Shown piece after piece: positions 20,067 to 30,050 of a DNA stretch of 50,603 nt; within the stretch, counting starts at the first letter, position 1; each line of letters begins with the position of its first letter. The notes below the pieces were generated by a model that was not told the origin of the DNA, made no database searches, and was given only the letters and a program-made list of their open reading frames with translations. Source of the stretch: Mycolicibacterium gilvum (lineage in GTDB: Bacteria > Actinomycetota > Actinomycetes > Mycobacteriales > Mycobacteriaceae); contig NZ_UGQM01000008.1 of the NCBI RefSeq assembly GCF_900454025.1, positions 1-50,603 on the forward strand. The letters are read 5' to 3'. The position numbers and the translations under genes are program-made.

Positions 20067-20333
20067 TTATCGCTGCGCCACGGCCTCCCTCGGAATACCC
20101 GCCGCCGCGTACACTTCGGCTTCGTCGAGCGTCTCGTGGGCCAACAGCTCCGCGACGATACTGTCGAGCTTGTCGCGGTTGTCCCGTAACAGTTTCCGTG
20201 CCTCGGCGTAGCACTCGTCGATGATCCGGCGGACCTCACCGTCCACGACGCCAAGCATTGCATCGGATACCCCGGCCATGTGCGGGTCACCCTCCTTCGG
20301 CAGCACCGACACCGGGCCGATGCGGTCAATCGA
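20067..20333 (-). pseudogene. C-terminal fragment of FtsH (M41 protease)
   Basis: The minus strand encodes RIGPVSVLPKEGDPHMAG and then DGEVRRIIDECYAEARKLL, DNRDKLDSIVAELLAHETL and DEAEVYAAAGIPREA. This is the C-terminal helical end of FtsH-type membrane AAA proteases. A stop lies immediately before the RIGP segment, and the AAA and zinc-protease domains are missing, so at most 85 residues survive. An FtsH paralogue would fit the stress island, which suggests this gene was once part of it. Confidence 0.65.
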
Positions 20334-20835
20334 CTGCGCCGCGGGCTGTGTTGGTCGTCAGAGCCGACAGAATTCGCCGAGGACGGCCGACCCGACGCAC
20401 GCACGCGATGATGCCGATCCCCAGGCCCAATGAGGCCCGACCCCACCGATACCTCACCTCGTTGGGCGCCGACAAATACCGCCTGAACGGCGCGTTGACA
20501 ACACTCCTGCAACCTCGTCCCGCACGGCCCGATTGCGTCGCAGCCCCACCGGACCCAGCGCAACCAGCGCCGAGGCTTCGCCGTCGAGCACCGCGACCCG
20601 CCGATCCCAGAGACTGTCACGTCGAAGGTGCCGAGACGGCTGGTCAATGGCCTGTCGGCTGGCCACGCCCGGCGCGATCGCAGCAATGACGTCCTCGAGC
20701 CCGTGGGGTTGGCGTGGACATTACGGTGGGTATGGGGCGCGATGAGGCTGAGACCGGACAACAGGGCGCGGCCCGAGCGGTCCGCCGTACAACATCGCGT
20801 GGCTCCGCGCCGCGCCAAGCGAACGGAGTGGGTGG
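20334..20835. other. intergenic decay region, no gene seen
   Basis: About 500 bp between the FtsH remnant and glgE. Short frames exist on both strands (for instance a minus-strand run with RVAVLDGEASALVALGPVG near 20600), but no family is recognised. Confidence 0.4.
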
Positions 20836-22923
20836 GTGGCCGGTCGTATCGAGATCGATGACGTCGCACCCGTCGTTTCCGGCGGAAGATTTCCGGCCAA
20901 AGCTGTCGTTGGCGAGGTGGTGCCGGTTCGGGCGACGGTGTGGCGCGAGGGCCATGACGCGGTCGCGGCCTCCCTGGTGGTGCGTTACCACGGCACCGCA
21001 TATCCGCAGCTGGCCGAGGCCCCGGTGCCGGCCGCCACGGCCGTAGAACCGGTCCCGATCGAGGCCGTGGTCAATCCGCCGGCACGGGTCAAACCGCAGC
21101 GGTTCCCAATGTCGCTGGGCAGTACACCCGACGTCTTTCACGGGGTGTTCACCCCCGACTGCGTCGGCCTGTGGACCTTCCGGGTGGACGGCTGGGGCGA
21201 CTCGATCGCTACGTGGCGGCGCGCCGTCACCGCCAAGCTGGACGCCGGCCAGGGCGAGACCGACTTGTCCAATGATCTGCTCATCGGCGCCCGGCTGCTG
21301 GAGCGGGCCGCGGCGGGTGTGCCCCGTGAGCTTCGCGATCCTCTGCTCCAGGCCGCGGAGGCGCTGCGCAAACCCGGCGATCCGTTCGCCCGCGCCGCCG
21401 CGGCGCTTTCGCCCGAAGTTGTCGAGCTGCTGGCGCAGTATCCGCTGCGCGAAATAATCACGCGCGCCGAACAATACGGCGTCTGGGTGGATCGTCCGCT
21501 GGCCCGTTTCAGCGCGTGGTATGAGATGTTCCCGCGGTCCACCGGCGGGTGGGACAACAAGGGCAAGCCGAAGCACGGCACCTTCGCCACCGCCGCCAAG
21601 GCGCTGCCGCGCATCGCCAATATGGGCTTTGACGTCGTCTACCTGGCTCCGATCCATCCGATCGGCAAGGTGCACCGCAAGGGTCGCAACAACACGGTGA
21701 CCGCAGCTCCCAGCGACGTCGGTTCGCCGTGGGCGATCGGCAGCGACGAGGGCGGCCATGATTCCGTGCACCCGCAGCTGGGCACCATCGATGACTTCGA
21801 CGATTTCGTCGCCGCCACCCGGGATGAGGGCATGGAGGTGGCGCTGGACCTGGCGCTGCAGTGCGCCCCCGATCATCCGTGGGCAAAGCAGCATCCGGAA
21901 TGGTTCACCGTGCTGCCCGACGGCACCATCGCCTATGCAGAGAATCCCCCGAAGAAGTACCAGGACATCTACCCGCTGAACTTCGACAACGACCCCGCCG
22001 GTCTATATGACGAGGTGCTGCGGGTGGTGCGGTTCTGGATAGCCCACGGCGTCAAGATCTTTCGCGTCGACAACCCACACGCCAAACCGCCGAACTTCTG
22101 GGCGTGGCTGATCGGCGAGGTGAAAAACGACGATCCCGACGTGCTGTTCCTGTCCGAAGCCTTCACCCGTCCGGCCCGCCTCTTCGGCCTGGCGAAGCTG
22201 GGTTTCACCCAGTCCTACACCTACTTCACCTGGCGCATCTCGAAGTCGGAGCTGACTGAATTCGGCCAGCAGATCGTCGAACACGCCGACTACGCGCGCC
22301 CCAACCTGTTCGTCAATACACCGGACATCCTGCACGCGAGCCTGCAGCACGGCGGTCCGGGCATGTTCGCCATCCGGGCGGTGTTGGCGTCCACGATGAG
22401 CGCGTCCTGGGGCGTGTACTCCGGCTACGAGCTGTTCGAGCACCGACCGGTTCGCGAGGGGAGCGAGGAGTACCTGGACTCGGAGAAGTACGAGCTGCGC
22501 CCCCGTGATTTCGATGCAGCGCTGGCCAAGGGCGAATCACTGGAGCCATTGCTGGCCCGACTCAACGAGATTCGTCGCTTGCACCCCGCGTTAAGTCAAC
22601 TGCGCACCATCAAGTTCCACCACATCGACAACGACGCGCTGCTGGCCTACAGCAAGTTCGATCCGGTGACCGGAGACACGGTGCTGGTAGTGGTGACCCT
22701 CAACGCGTTAGCACCCGAGGAGTCCACGCTGTGGCTGGATATGGGCGCGTTGGGGATGGAGCCCTACGACCGCTTCTGGGTGCGCGACGAGATCACCGGA
22801 GAGGAATACCAATGGGGACAAGCGAATTACGTTCGCCTCGATCCCGCCAAGGCGATCGCCCACGTGTTGAACATGCCGCAGATACCATCCGGATCACGAC
22901 TGATCTTGCTGCGTAGGGAGTGA
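20836..22923 (+). CDS. glgE: GlgE alpha-1,4-glucan:maltose-1-phosphate maltosyltransferase
   Basis: A 695-aa GH13 enzyme that transfers maltosyl units from maltose-1-phosphate to alpha-glucans, in the trehalose-to-glucan pathway of mycobacteria. The N-terminal beta domain is followed by a TIM barrel. The nucleophile Asp is near residue 412 in [15 protein letters not shown] and the general acid Glu is near 441 in [25 protein letters not shown] is the conserved strand around 270. Length is close to the M. tuberculosis enzyme (about 700 aa). The GTG start at 20836 follows GGAGTGG. Unlike the usual arrangement, no glgB follows. The gene appears intact in a region full of remnants. Confidence 0.93.
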   Translation: MAGRIEIDDVAPVVSGGRFPAKAVVGEVVPVRATVWREGHDAVAASLVVRYHGTAYPQLAEAPVPAATAVEPVPIEAVVNPPARVKPQRFPMSLGSTPDVFHGVFTPDCVGLWTFRVDGWGDSIATWRRAVTAKLDAGQGETDLSNDLLIGARLLERAAAGVPRELRDPLLQAAEALRKPGDPFARAAAALSPEVVELLAQYPLREIITRAEQYGVWVDRPLARFSAWYEMFPRSTGGWDNKGKPKHGTFATAAKALPRIANMGFDVVYLAPIHPIGKVHRKGRNNTVTAAPSDVGSPWAIGSDEGGHDSVHPQLGTIDDFDDFVAATRDEGMEVALDLALQCAPDHPWAKQHPEWFTVLPDGTIAYAENPPKKYQDIYPLNFDNDPAGLYDEVLRVVRFWIAHGVKIFRVDNPHAKPPNFWAWLIGEVKNDDPDVLFLSEAFTRPARLFGLAKLGFTQSYTYFTWRISKSELTEFGQQIVEHADYARPNLFVNTPDILHASLQHGGPGMFAIRAVLASTMSASWGVYSGYELFEHRPVREGSEEYLDSEKYELRPRDFDAALAKGESLEPLLARLNEIRRLHPALSQLRTIKFHHIDNDALLAYSKFDPVTGDTVLVVVTLNALAPEESTLWLDMGALGMEPYDRFWVRDEITGEEYQWGQANYVRLDPAKAIAHVLNMPQIPSGSRLILLRRE

Positions 22924-22930
22924 GTGGACG

Positions 22931-23208
22931 ATGACTCGAACCGATCAATTTGTGATGGTCGAACGCGGCGCGTTGCTGGGCGCCGGAACCTGGAGACTAC
23001 GGATTCGACGGCGACCGTTGTCAATCTGTATGACTGGGGCACGGTCAGCGGATTGCCCTACTTTGATGCGGCGTCTTCGTTCGCCGCGGCCGCCAAAGGT
23101 GGGCCCGAGGCCGCCGAAGCGTTCACGTCGATCCGCATCCGCCTATCTCGTGCGAACATGCGTCATGAAGCCGAATTATTGGCATACGCCGACGGCATGA
23201 AATACTAA
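22931..23208 (+). pseudogene. possible small frameshifted gene
   Basis: From ATG-22931 one frame reads MTRTDQFVMVERGALLGAGT. A second frame, continuing after about 22990, reads TATVVNLYDWGTVSGLPYF and ends AELLAYADGMKY at 23208. Both halves have natural-looking composition and together would give a protein of about 90 aa if one base were changed. The family is unknown, so this is a weak call. Confidence 0.3.
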
Positions 23209-23690
23209 GCGGCACAACATGATAGAGAATATGCGGCGGTTAATCATGGACAATAGAGACTATCCACGATATCCGGCGGAATCATGGTCATGGGGGAGTG
23301 GCTAAACACTCTGGCCCAAGCTTCACCAGTTCACCGCTCGAGCAAGTCGTAACGCCGCAAACTCGCACTATTTGCTGGTACCACGGGCGCGCCGGAATCT
23401 GTGCGCAATCCTGAACTCTGAGCGGGAAGTCGAGGTGTCGCGCGGCAGACCGTCCGCCCGTGCAGTTAGGTCCCCAATCGCTGCCAGAGTGGCGCGTGCG
23501 TCATTGAATAAGAGGCTCGCCAAATCGATCTCGTCGATAACCGCTGGTATCGATGAGATTCCTTGCGTGTGTTGCCTCGTCTGTCCGTGCCCGCGGCTCT
23601 CCCCTCCGCCAGCGTCCGCCAGTCGCGGAACGCCGCGCCGGCTGCTGATACCTGCTACTTGTTGCGCGCCGTGACAGTCAGCGGCGCGGC
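23209..23690. other. intergenic, no gene seen
   Basis: About 480 bp between the glgE downstream remnant and the IS21 end. It is AT-richer than its neighbours, with several short frames but no motif or repeat I can support. Confidence 0.4.
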
Positions 23691-23761
23691 TGTCGACCGT
23701 CGCGTAATTCCCCCGGGGTGTCCGTCATGTAATTCCGCCACCGGTGGGCCTCGGTGTAGGT

Positions 23762-24214
23762 CTACCGGGTGGGCTTGGCGTTGTCTACCGGCGCGCTAGC
23801 GCCGGGTCTTTTTCGGGGTCGGTAGCTGGGTCCGTCCATCAGGATCTGGTGGCTGGTGTTGATCAGGCGGTCGAGCAGCGACTCGGCGACGACGGGGTTG
23901 GGGAACAGGTTGTACCAGTCCTTCGGTGATCGGTTGGAGGTCAGGATGAGGGGGCGGCCGTTGACGGCGCGATCGGAGATCAACTCGTAGAGGTCGTCGG
24001 CGTGCATCGCGGTGTGTTCGCGCATGGCGAAGTCGTCGAGGATCAGCACGAGCGGTTCGGTGTATTCGCGGATGCGTTGCCCCCAGGTGCGATCGGCGTG
24101 ACCGCCGGCGAGGTCGGAGAGTATCCGGGAGGTCTTGGCGAATCGGACGTCGCCGCCGCGGCGGGCCACTGCGTGCCCAAGTGCTTGTGCCATATGGGTT
24201 TTCCCGACTCCGAC
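23762..24214 (-). pseudogene. istB: istB, C-terminal part (IS21 ATPase)
   Basis: This segment encodes the IstB helper ATPase from just after the Gly-Pro of the P-loop: VGVGKTHMAQALGHAVARR, then LVLILDDFAMREH (Walker B), LTSNRSPKDWYNLFPN and the end. The upstream part of the same gene lies at 28171-28497. Joining 24214 to 28171 restores YGPVGVGKTH without loss, so the gene was broken by insertion, not by decay. Confidence 0.88.
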
Positions 24215-24335
24215 GGTTATCAACGGGTAGTAACACGCTCGAATCTATGTATGCAACAAAGGGGTTGAAGCCTCGTTTGTCATTGTTGTTGCCGGTTTAT
24301 CGGCGGGTGTTCTTCGACGTGAAGGAACGGCAACG

Positions 24336-25517
24336 ATGGCGTATCCAGTGGCTGTGTGTCCTGCGGGTGGGCAGCGGACGTGGACTGTGCTTGGCGAGGA
24401 CTTCGCAACGGTCGGTCCGATCGAGGAGTGGATCGAAGCTCACCGGCACCTGTGGTCACCGAACACGGTGCGTGGCTATGCGACGTCATTGGCGCAGTGG
24501 TGGAGCTTCCTCGAGCAACGCGGACAGACCGACGGTTGGCGTGAGGTCGGTGTCCCCGCCGTCACGGCGTTCCTGTCCTGGCAGCGCAATGGCCGCACGG
24601 TTCAACATCGGCTGACTGAGTCTGACCCGACGCCGACCGCTTCAACGTTGGAAGTTCGGCTTGCAGCGGTGATTTCGTTCTACCGATGGCATCAGGCACT
24701 GTCCGGGGTGGCGGTAGCGGGACGGCTACTGCGAGGAACACCGCGGCACCGACCAGCCCGAGGCTTGCTGGCCCATCTGGATGCGCGTTCGGCCCCGGCG
24801 GCATCTTCGCTGGTGCGCGTGCGACGTGACCGACGCCGGAACAGACCTCCCTTGCTGCTGCCGGAACAGATCCAGGCGATCTTGGATGGCTGCGCGGTCT
24901 TCGACGCCGAGTCCGGATCGTGGCGAGGCAACCTGCGGGACCGCTTCGTGTTCGCTCTGCTGGCCGAGACCGGGATGCGACTCGGGGAGACGTTGGGCCT
25001 GCGGATCGGTGAGTTCGTCCTCGGCCGCGGCGGCACCGCGTATGTGCAGATCGTGCCCCGCTGCGATAACCCGAACGGGGCGCGGGTGAAGATGATGCGA
25101 CCGCGACGAGTCTATGTCGGTGCCGACCTCGAGCGGCTGTTCGCCGACTATCTCACCGACATCGCCTGCCGGGCAACCGAAGTCGGCATCGCCCTTACGG
25201 ACACGTCGCCGCTACTGGTGAATGTGTTCCGACCACCGTTGTTGGCCGCATTGCGAGAGACGACGGTCCGGGAGAAAGTGGCCACACTGCGCCGCCGCGG
25301 CGTCGGGCCACCCGGGTGGACGCCGCATTGGTTCCGCCACACCCATGCCACCGCACTGCTTCTGGCGGGGACGCCGGAATGGGTGGTCTCCCGGCGCCTC
25401 GGGCACGCCCACGTGCAGACCACCCTTGACCTCTACGGCTGGGTTCGCGACGACGAAGCCCTGCGTGCAGCCGCCAACTGGGCGTCCTACGCCAGCAGCT
25501 GGCGTGTGGCCGAGTGA
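24336..25517 (+). CDS. tyrosine recombinase TnpA (Tn554-like)
   Basis: A 393-aa site-specific tyrosine recombinase. The N-terminal core-binding domain spans about 25-150 (HLWSPNTVRGYATSLAQWW). The catalytic residues are visible: Arg in TGMRLGE near residue 214, the HxxR box in HWFRHTHATA near 335, the second His in RRLGHAHVQ and the nucleophile Tyr in TTLDLYGW near 375. ATG-24336 follows GAAGGA. The stop overlaps the next gene (GTGA). In Tn554 the TnpA and TnpB recombinases act together. Confidence 0.9.
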   Translation: MAYPVAVCPAGGQRTWTVLGEDFATVGPIEEWIEAHRHLWSPNTVRGYATSLAQWWSFLEQRGQTDGWREVGVPAVTAFLSWQRNGRTVQHRLTESDPTPTASTLEVRLAAVISFYRWHQALSGVAVAGRLLRGTPRHRPARGLLAHLDARSAPAASSLVRVRRDRRRNRPPLLLPEQIQAILDGCAVFDAESGSWRGNLRDRFVFALLAETGMRLGETLGLRIGEFVLGRGGTAYVQIVPRCDNPNGARVKMMRPRRVYVGADLERLFADYLTDIACRATEVGIALTDTSPLLVNVFRPPLLAALRETTVREKVATLRRRGVGPPGWTPHWFRHTHATALLLAGTPEWVVSRRLGHAHVQTTLDLYGWVRDDEALRAAANWASYASSWRVAE

Positions 25518-27685
25518 TCGACGAGCATGGCCACCTGCACCTGCGTAGTGCCGAACACCTCGATCCGATCTGGCGACTCTGGGACGAGCTGCCGGCACAG
25601 TGGCGTGGCCCCGTGCTCGGGCCCGGCATCGAGAACTGGGCGTCGATCACCGAGAACGATTGGTCGCATCTGGATCTGAGCGGACTACCCGACCCGTTCG
25701 CCGCGGAGCTGGCGTGGATGGCGCACTGGCAGGCCAGCGATGGCACCCGCGTCTCTGTGCTGGCGATGGCGCAGTTGGCCAACATGATTCGGCGGGCCGT
25801 TGCCGAAGGTCGCGATTTCCCCTCATCGATCCGGGCCATGGATTACGACGCCGCAGCGGTGTTGCAGAGCTGGTTCTATATCAGCAGGGGCAAGCGACTG
25901 CCCTCCCCCCGGGGCCGGGGCCGGGTGCACGCTCTGTTCGGGTTCGCCCGGCACGCCCTGATCGCCGCTTGCCACGACGGCCCGTGGTGGCAACTGGACT
26001 TCTGGCACCCGCGCTGCGATCCGCGGATACCACTGACCGATCGTGAACCGGTCGCCAACTACGGCTGCTCACCCGGAGATATACAGCTTGGGTGGTTGCG
26101 GACCGCCGTGAAATGGCACCTGGGCACGTCCCTGGAATCTGGGGCGCTGCGCTGGACCACGGTCAGCCAGGAACGCATGCGGAGCTTCCGCCGGTTCGAC
26201 AATTGGCTGACCGCCAGCTTCGACGACCCGACCATCATCCTGGGCGACCCAACGAGCGCGGTCGAACAGGCAGCTGCGTTCGCGCGGTGGACCGCGGTGG
26301 CCGCCAACCGCGTCACCCGCGAATCCGACACCCGCCACCTCGGAAGAACTGTGCCGAGCAGGGGAATCAACGACGACCTGCGAGCGGTGGCCGGCCTCCT
26401 GGAGTTCATTGCCGCCAATCCCGGGGAGGCTCGCAGCGTCCTCGGCGCCGAACCCTGGCAACGGGTGAGCGCCACGCACGCCGCCAGCTGGTTCGGCCGA
26501 GTCAGCCGGATACCGCATCACCGCGGATTCAACGACGCGAACTACATCGACGACCACGCACTCTCCCAGATCACCGCGGCGCTGCCGCTGATCGGGCTTC
26601 CCCGCAACGAGCAGATGACCATCACCCGCGGCGACGGCACCACCATCACCGCCAACGGACTCGAGGACCCGCAAGCAATGCGGATGATCCTGCTGCAGAT
26701 CCTCACCGGCCGCCGCGCCAGCGAGATACGCACCTGCGACTTCGACTGCCTCTCCGCTGCGCCCAGTACCACCGCAGCCGCAGATGACGACCACACGCTG
26801 AGCAGGTTCCGTTACGCACAAAGCAAGATCGACGTCGCACCCGACACCATCCTCGTTGACCACGCGGTCACCGAAGTCATTGCCGAACAACACCGTTGGA
26901 TACATGCACAGCATCCGGGCAGCAGCAGGCGCTTCCTGTTCACGCGGCGCCTAGGCAACCGCCGCGGCGACAAACCCTATCCAGCAGGCACCTACAACTG
27001 GGTCCTACGCACCCTCAGCGATCTCGTTCAGATCACCGACGCCAAGGGCCACGCCGTGCGATTGAGCCACACCCACCGCTTCCGACACACCCGGTTGACC
27101 CGACTGGCCGAACTCGGCCTGCCAGTCCACGTACTGCAGCGCTACGCCGGACACGCCACCCCTACCATGACCATGCACTACATCGCCGCCCGCGACGAAC
27201 ACGCCGAGCAGGCGTTCCTGGCCACCGCCAAGCTCCGATCCGACGGCACCCGCATCCAACTCTGCAGCGACGACCACGACAGCCTGCACCTGTTCCGCCG
27301 CGCCGACCGGTTCCTGCCCAACGGCTGGTGCACCCTGCCACCGCTGCAGTCCTGCGACAAGGGCAACGCCTGCCTGACCTGCTCAGTATTCGTCACCGAC
27401 CACACCCACCGGGACGTCCTGCAACGTCAACTCCGCGAAACCACCGACCTGATCGACCGGGCCACAACAGAATTCGAGCAACGGCACGGCCATCCCATGC
27501 CCCAGGACAACGTATGGCTCACCACGCGCCGTACTGAACACCACGCCCTGGAAAGGCTCCTCGACGCCCTCGACCACAAACCCGACTCCGCGGCCCACGG
27601 CGCGATCTCCGAGTGTCATCGACCCAGCGCTGGACCCGTCCCGCTGACTCTCGACCTCACCCGCCACCGCAGGAGCACCCTATGA
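25514..27685 (+). CDS. large tyrosine recombinase TnpB (Tn554-like)
   Basis: A 723-aa tyrosine recombinase, longer than standard integrases, as is typical for Tn554 TnpB. The catalytic Arg lies in LTGRRASEIRTCDF near residue 396, the HxxR box in HTHRFRHTRLTR near 517, and the His and Tyr in RYAGHATPTMTMHYIAARD near 550. A Cys cluster (CTLPPL, CDKGNACLTC) near 605-625 looks like a small zinc site. The GTG start overlaps the tnpA stop and the end overlaps tnpC (ATGA), so the three are translated as one unit. Confidence 0.9.
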   Translation: MIDEHGHLHLRSAEHLDPIWRLWDELPAQWRGPVLGPGIENWASITENDWSHLDLSGLPDPFAAELAWMAHWQASDGTRVSVLAMAQLANMIRRAVAEGRDFPSSIRAMDYDAAAVLQSWFYISRGKRLPSPRGRGRVHALFGFARHALIAACHDGPWWQLDFWHPRCDPRIPLTDREPVANYGCSPGDIQLGWLRTAVKWHLGTSLESGALRWTTVSQERMRSFRRFDNWLTASFDDPTIILGDPTSAVEQAAAFARWTAVAANRVTRESDTRHLGRTVPSRGINDDLRAVAGLLEFIAANPGEARSVLGAEPWQRVSATHAASWFGRVSRIPHHRGFNDANYIDDHALSQITAALPLIGLPRNEQMTITRGDGTTITANGLEDPQAMRMILLQILTGRRASEIRTCDFDCLSAAPSTTAAADDDHTLSRFRYAQSKIDVAPDTILVDHAVTEVIAEQHRWIHAQHPGSSRRFLFTRRLGNRRGDKPYPAGTYNWVLRTLSDLVQITDAKGHAVRLSHTHRFRHTRLTRLAELGLPVHVLQRYAGHATPTMTMHYIAARDEHAEQAFLATAKLRSDGTRIQLCSDDHDSLHLFRRADRFLPNGWCTLPPLQSCDKGNACLTCSVFVTDHTHRDVLQRQLRETTDLIDRATTEFEQRHGHPMPQDNVWLTTRRTEHHALERLLDALDHKPDSAAHGAISECHRPSAGPVPLTLDLTRHRRSTL

Positions 27686-28125
27686 CCGACTCCCGAGAAC
27701 GCCGAATCACCGCCCTCACCGAGGCAGCGAAGGCCAAGTCCAAGAACAAGACCCGAGACGCTGACCAAGCCATCCGCCGACTGATCAAACGCGGCGAACC
27801 GATCACGTTCCAAGCCGTGCAACGTGAAGCTGGCGTCTCCCACGCCTTCCTCTACAACCACCCCGAACTGCGCAAACGAATCGAGCATCTACGCGGCGCC
27901 CGCCGCAAGGCCACCACCGACCAGCCTGCTGATGCCGACAACACCGTCGTCATCACACTGACCCGCCAGATCGCCGAACTCAAGAAACAGCACCGCCAGC
28001 AAGTGCAAGCGCTCCGCGACGCCCTCGAGCGAGCACACGGCGAGAACCTCGACCTACGGCGCGAACTGGCCCGCCGCGGCATCCACTCGCCGCCCAACGT
28101 TGCATCGATCGCAACAACGTCCTGA
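27682..28125 (+). CDS. TnpC-type accessory protein (DUF6262-like)
   Basis: A 147-aa protein. The N-terminal half (ADQAIRRLIKRGEPITFQAV, then QREAGVSHAFLYNHPELR) forms a helix-turn-helix of the type found in Tn554 TnpC/DUF6262 proteins. The C-terminal half (IAELKKQHRQQVQALRDALE) is a coiled coil. In Tn554, TnpC influences efficiency and orientation of transposition but is not strictly required. ATG-27682 overlaps the tnpB stop. About 45 bp later the element ends. Confidence 0.85.
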   Translation: MTDSRERRITALTEAAKAKSKNKTRDADQAIRRLIKRGEPITFQAVQREAGVSHAFLYNHPELRKRIEHLRGARRKATTDQPADADNTVVITLTRQIAELKKQHRQQVQALRDALERAHGENLDLRRELARRGIHSPPNVASIATTS

Positions 28126-28170
28126 ACAGGACAAACACATCCATTCCGAGCTCCAACCTTCGATAACGCC

Positions 28171-28497
28171 CGGTCCGTAGAGGATCACTGATTCGGCGGC
28201 GTCGAGCCACCGCAGTGCGGCCAGGTCGCGCAGCATCGCCGCGGGCAGCTTGGTGTTGGCGGTGAAGTCGAAGGATTCGAATGTCGATTGTTCCTCGAAG
28301 CGGGCTCGGCGGATGCGCCGGGTGAGGGCGGCGGATTCTCTGCGGGCGATCTCGTCTTCGCAGAGCACCTGGAGGAAGTCGAGGTTCCCGAGGGTGCCGT
28401 CGCGGGTCTGCGCCAGCCGGGCATCCAGGGTGTCGAGCATGCCGGTGAGTTTGAGGGTGCGCAGCGCATTGCGTAGTGCGGGGTCGAGGATGCTCAT
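28171..28497 (-). pseudogene. istB: istB, N-terminal part
   Basis: It encodes the N-terminal IstB domain (MSILDPALRNALRTLKLTG, then LDFLQVLCEDEIARRESAA, and LAALRWLDAAESVILYGP) and breaks off in the P-loop. The remaining gene continues at 24214. The start ATG-28497 lies about 65 bp after the istA stop, as in intact IS21 elements. After the break the frame runs into transposon end sequence. Confidence 0.88.
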
Positions 28498-28560
28498 GGT
28501 GGTGATGTCCTTAGGTTCAGATCGAATGATGTTGGTTGCCAGCTGGATACGATGCGTTGA

Positions 28561-29595
28561 TCACGCGATCTCTCCGGTGGTGGTGTCGAAGGCTTGCGGC
28601 CCGCGCAGATGCGCCGCGGCTTGCGGGGCGGCGGATTCGATGATGCCGTCGAGTTCGGTGCCGGCGGCCAGGATGCCCTTGACCGTGCGGTAGCTCGGGT
28701 CGCCGACGGTGATCGCCCGCGCGCAGGCGGCTTCCAGGCGGTCGTGGCCGACGGTCTTGAGCAAGGCGAGGACGCCTTGAGCGCTGCGCAGTCGGTGGAT
28801 GGCGTTGACTTCCATGAATTCGGCGATCACCTGGGTACAGGCCGGTCCGACCTCGGCGGCTACTCGGCGACACCAGGTCGGGTTGCGCATCGTGAAGGCG
28901 ATCTTCTCCGGCGGGTAGTGCTCGAAGTCGGTGGCCCGCCCACGGTGATGGGTGACGTGGGTGGCCACGACGTCGCCGTCGTGCACGATCTGCACCAGGT
29001 CGCCGCACGTGCGGGCGTGGACCTGTTGGCCCATCAGCCGCCACGGCACCGAGTAGAGCGCCTTGCCGACTTTCACGTGGCAGTCGGTGGCGACCTTGCC
29101 CGTCGACCACACCGCGAGTTGGAAATCACTGTGCGGCAACGGCAACAGGGCATGCTGTTCAACGGTGGAGAACACGAACCCTGGTTGCTCACCGTCGAGT
29201 GCCCGAGAGTTTCGCGCCCCGGCTACCTCACGGCACCAGACCAGCGCGGCGGCCTGCATCTGCTCCAGCGAGGTGAACTCGCGGCCCCGCCAGAACGAGT
29301 CCCGAATGTATTGCATCGGGCGCTCGACGCGTGGTTTGTCCTTCGGCTTGTTCGCCCGCGCCGGGTCGATCAGGCAACCGTAGTGGGCACCCAGTTCGGC
29401 GTAGGCCTTGTTGATCTTCGGGTCATAGAGATCCGGTCGAGTGACACCGGTCTTCAGGTTGTCCGGGACCAGCCGGGCCGGGACGCCACCGAAGAACTCG
29501 AACGCTGCCACATGCGAAGCGCACCAGGAGGATTGATGCATCTTCAGGACCGGTTGGACGAACAGATGCCGCGAATGGGCCCTCTGGTGCGGTCA
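28561..29595 (-). pseudogene. istA: istA, 5'-truncated IS21 transposase
   Basis: About 340 residues remain: RHLFVQPVLKMHQSSWCAS, AAFEFFGGVPARLVPDNLK (second part of the DDE core), and the C-terminal region to AFDTTTGEIA. The DNA-binding domain and the first catalytic Asp are missing; homology ends near 29595, where unrelated sequence begins. An ATG at 29541 exists inside the remnant, so annotation software may call a 326-aa protein. It cannot be functional as a transposase. Confidence 0.85.
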
Positions 29596-29639
29596 TGTCG
29601 GCGCCTTCCCTGCCAGGTGAAGGCTGCGCACGTGGGTGC

Positions 29640-30050
29640 TCATAGGCGCAGCCGTTCGACGGCTTGTCCGGTGACCTGCGCGATCAGGTCAAAGTCCCTG
29701 TCGAGTGCGAGCACGGTGAGGCCGGCCATCTCAGCGACAGCAGCCACGAGCAGATCCGGGATCGCCGGGGCACGGTGCAGCCCACGGTCGGCCAGCTGAA
29801 GCTGCACGCCCACGGCGCGGTCCTCGGCGGCCGGAGTTAGGTACTCGAGCGGCATCAATGCCAGCGGCGGCGCACCTGATTCGCTGCGGGCCTGAGGCCC
29901 GTTCCGAAACGAGTAGCCGATCTGTAGGCGAGTGACAGTGCTCATGCGCACGAGGCCACGTTCGATGCGCTCAACCCAGGCCTGAGCATCTGGGGAGGCG
30001 ACCAGTCGCGTGTAGGCCGATTTGTCGATGAGCCAGTTGGTCACCGCCAC
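29640..30050 (-). CDS. vapC: VapC-type PIN-domain toxin
   Basis: A 136-aa PIN-domain ribonuclease toxin. It shows the first acidic motif [10 protein letters not shown] near residue 9, [13 protein letters not shown] near 97 and LDRDFDLIA near 115. The second conserved acidic position, Glu in LEIGYS of many mycobacterial VapCs, is Gln here ([11 protein letters not shown], codon CAG), which may weaken metal binding. GTG-30050 is the longest start; GTG-30044, overlapping the vapB stop as GTGA, is equally plausible. It is translated after VapB from the same operon. It probably cleaves tRNA or rRNA when free of VapB. Confidence 0.88.
   Translation of the reverse strand: MAVTNWLIDKSAYTRLVASPDAQAWVERIERGLVRMSTVTRLQIGYSFRNGPQARSESGAPPLALMPLEYLTPAAEDRAVGVQLQLADRGLHRAPAIPDLLVAAVAEMAGLTVLALDRDFDLIAQVTGQAVERLRL

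Larger units (their letters stand above)
24215..28170. mobile_element. Tn554-like transposon (tnpABC), no cargo
   Basis: A 3,956-bp insertion in the Walker A codons of istB. The ends are short inverted sequences: GGTTATCAACGGG on the left and, read from the other strand, GGCGTTATCGAAGG on the right. It carries two tyrosine recombinases and a small TnpC-type protein, in overlapping order as in Tn554, with no passenger genes. Removing it reconstitutes an open istB frame, which fixes the boundaries to within a few bases. Confidence 0.85.
23691..29595. mobile_element. IS21-family element, truncated at the istA side and interrupted
   Basis: The element contains istA (3' part) and istB on the minus strand. 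Near 23691 and 23719 lie two similar direct repeats, TGTCGACCGTCGCGTAATTC and TGTCCGTCATGTAATTC, which fit the multiple terminal repeats of IS21 ends. On the other side istA homology stops at about 29595, with no IS end before the vapC gene, so the 5' third of istA is deleted. istB is split by a Tn554-like element. Confidence 0.8.

Noticed and set aside
28594..29799. Plus-strand 401-codon frame across istA
   Set aside because: Antisense to a recognisable IstA fragment; composition typical of a shadow.
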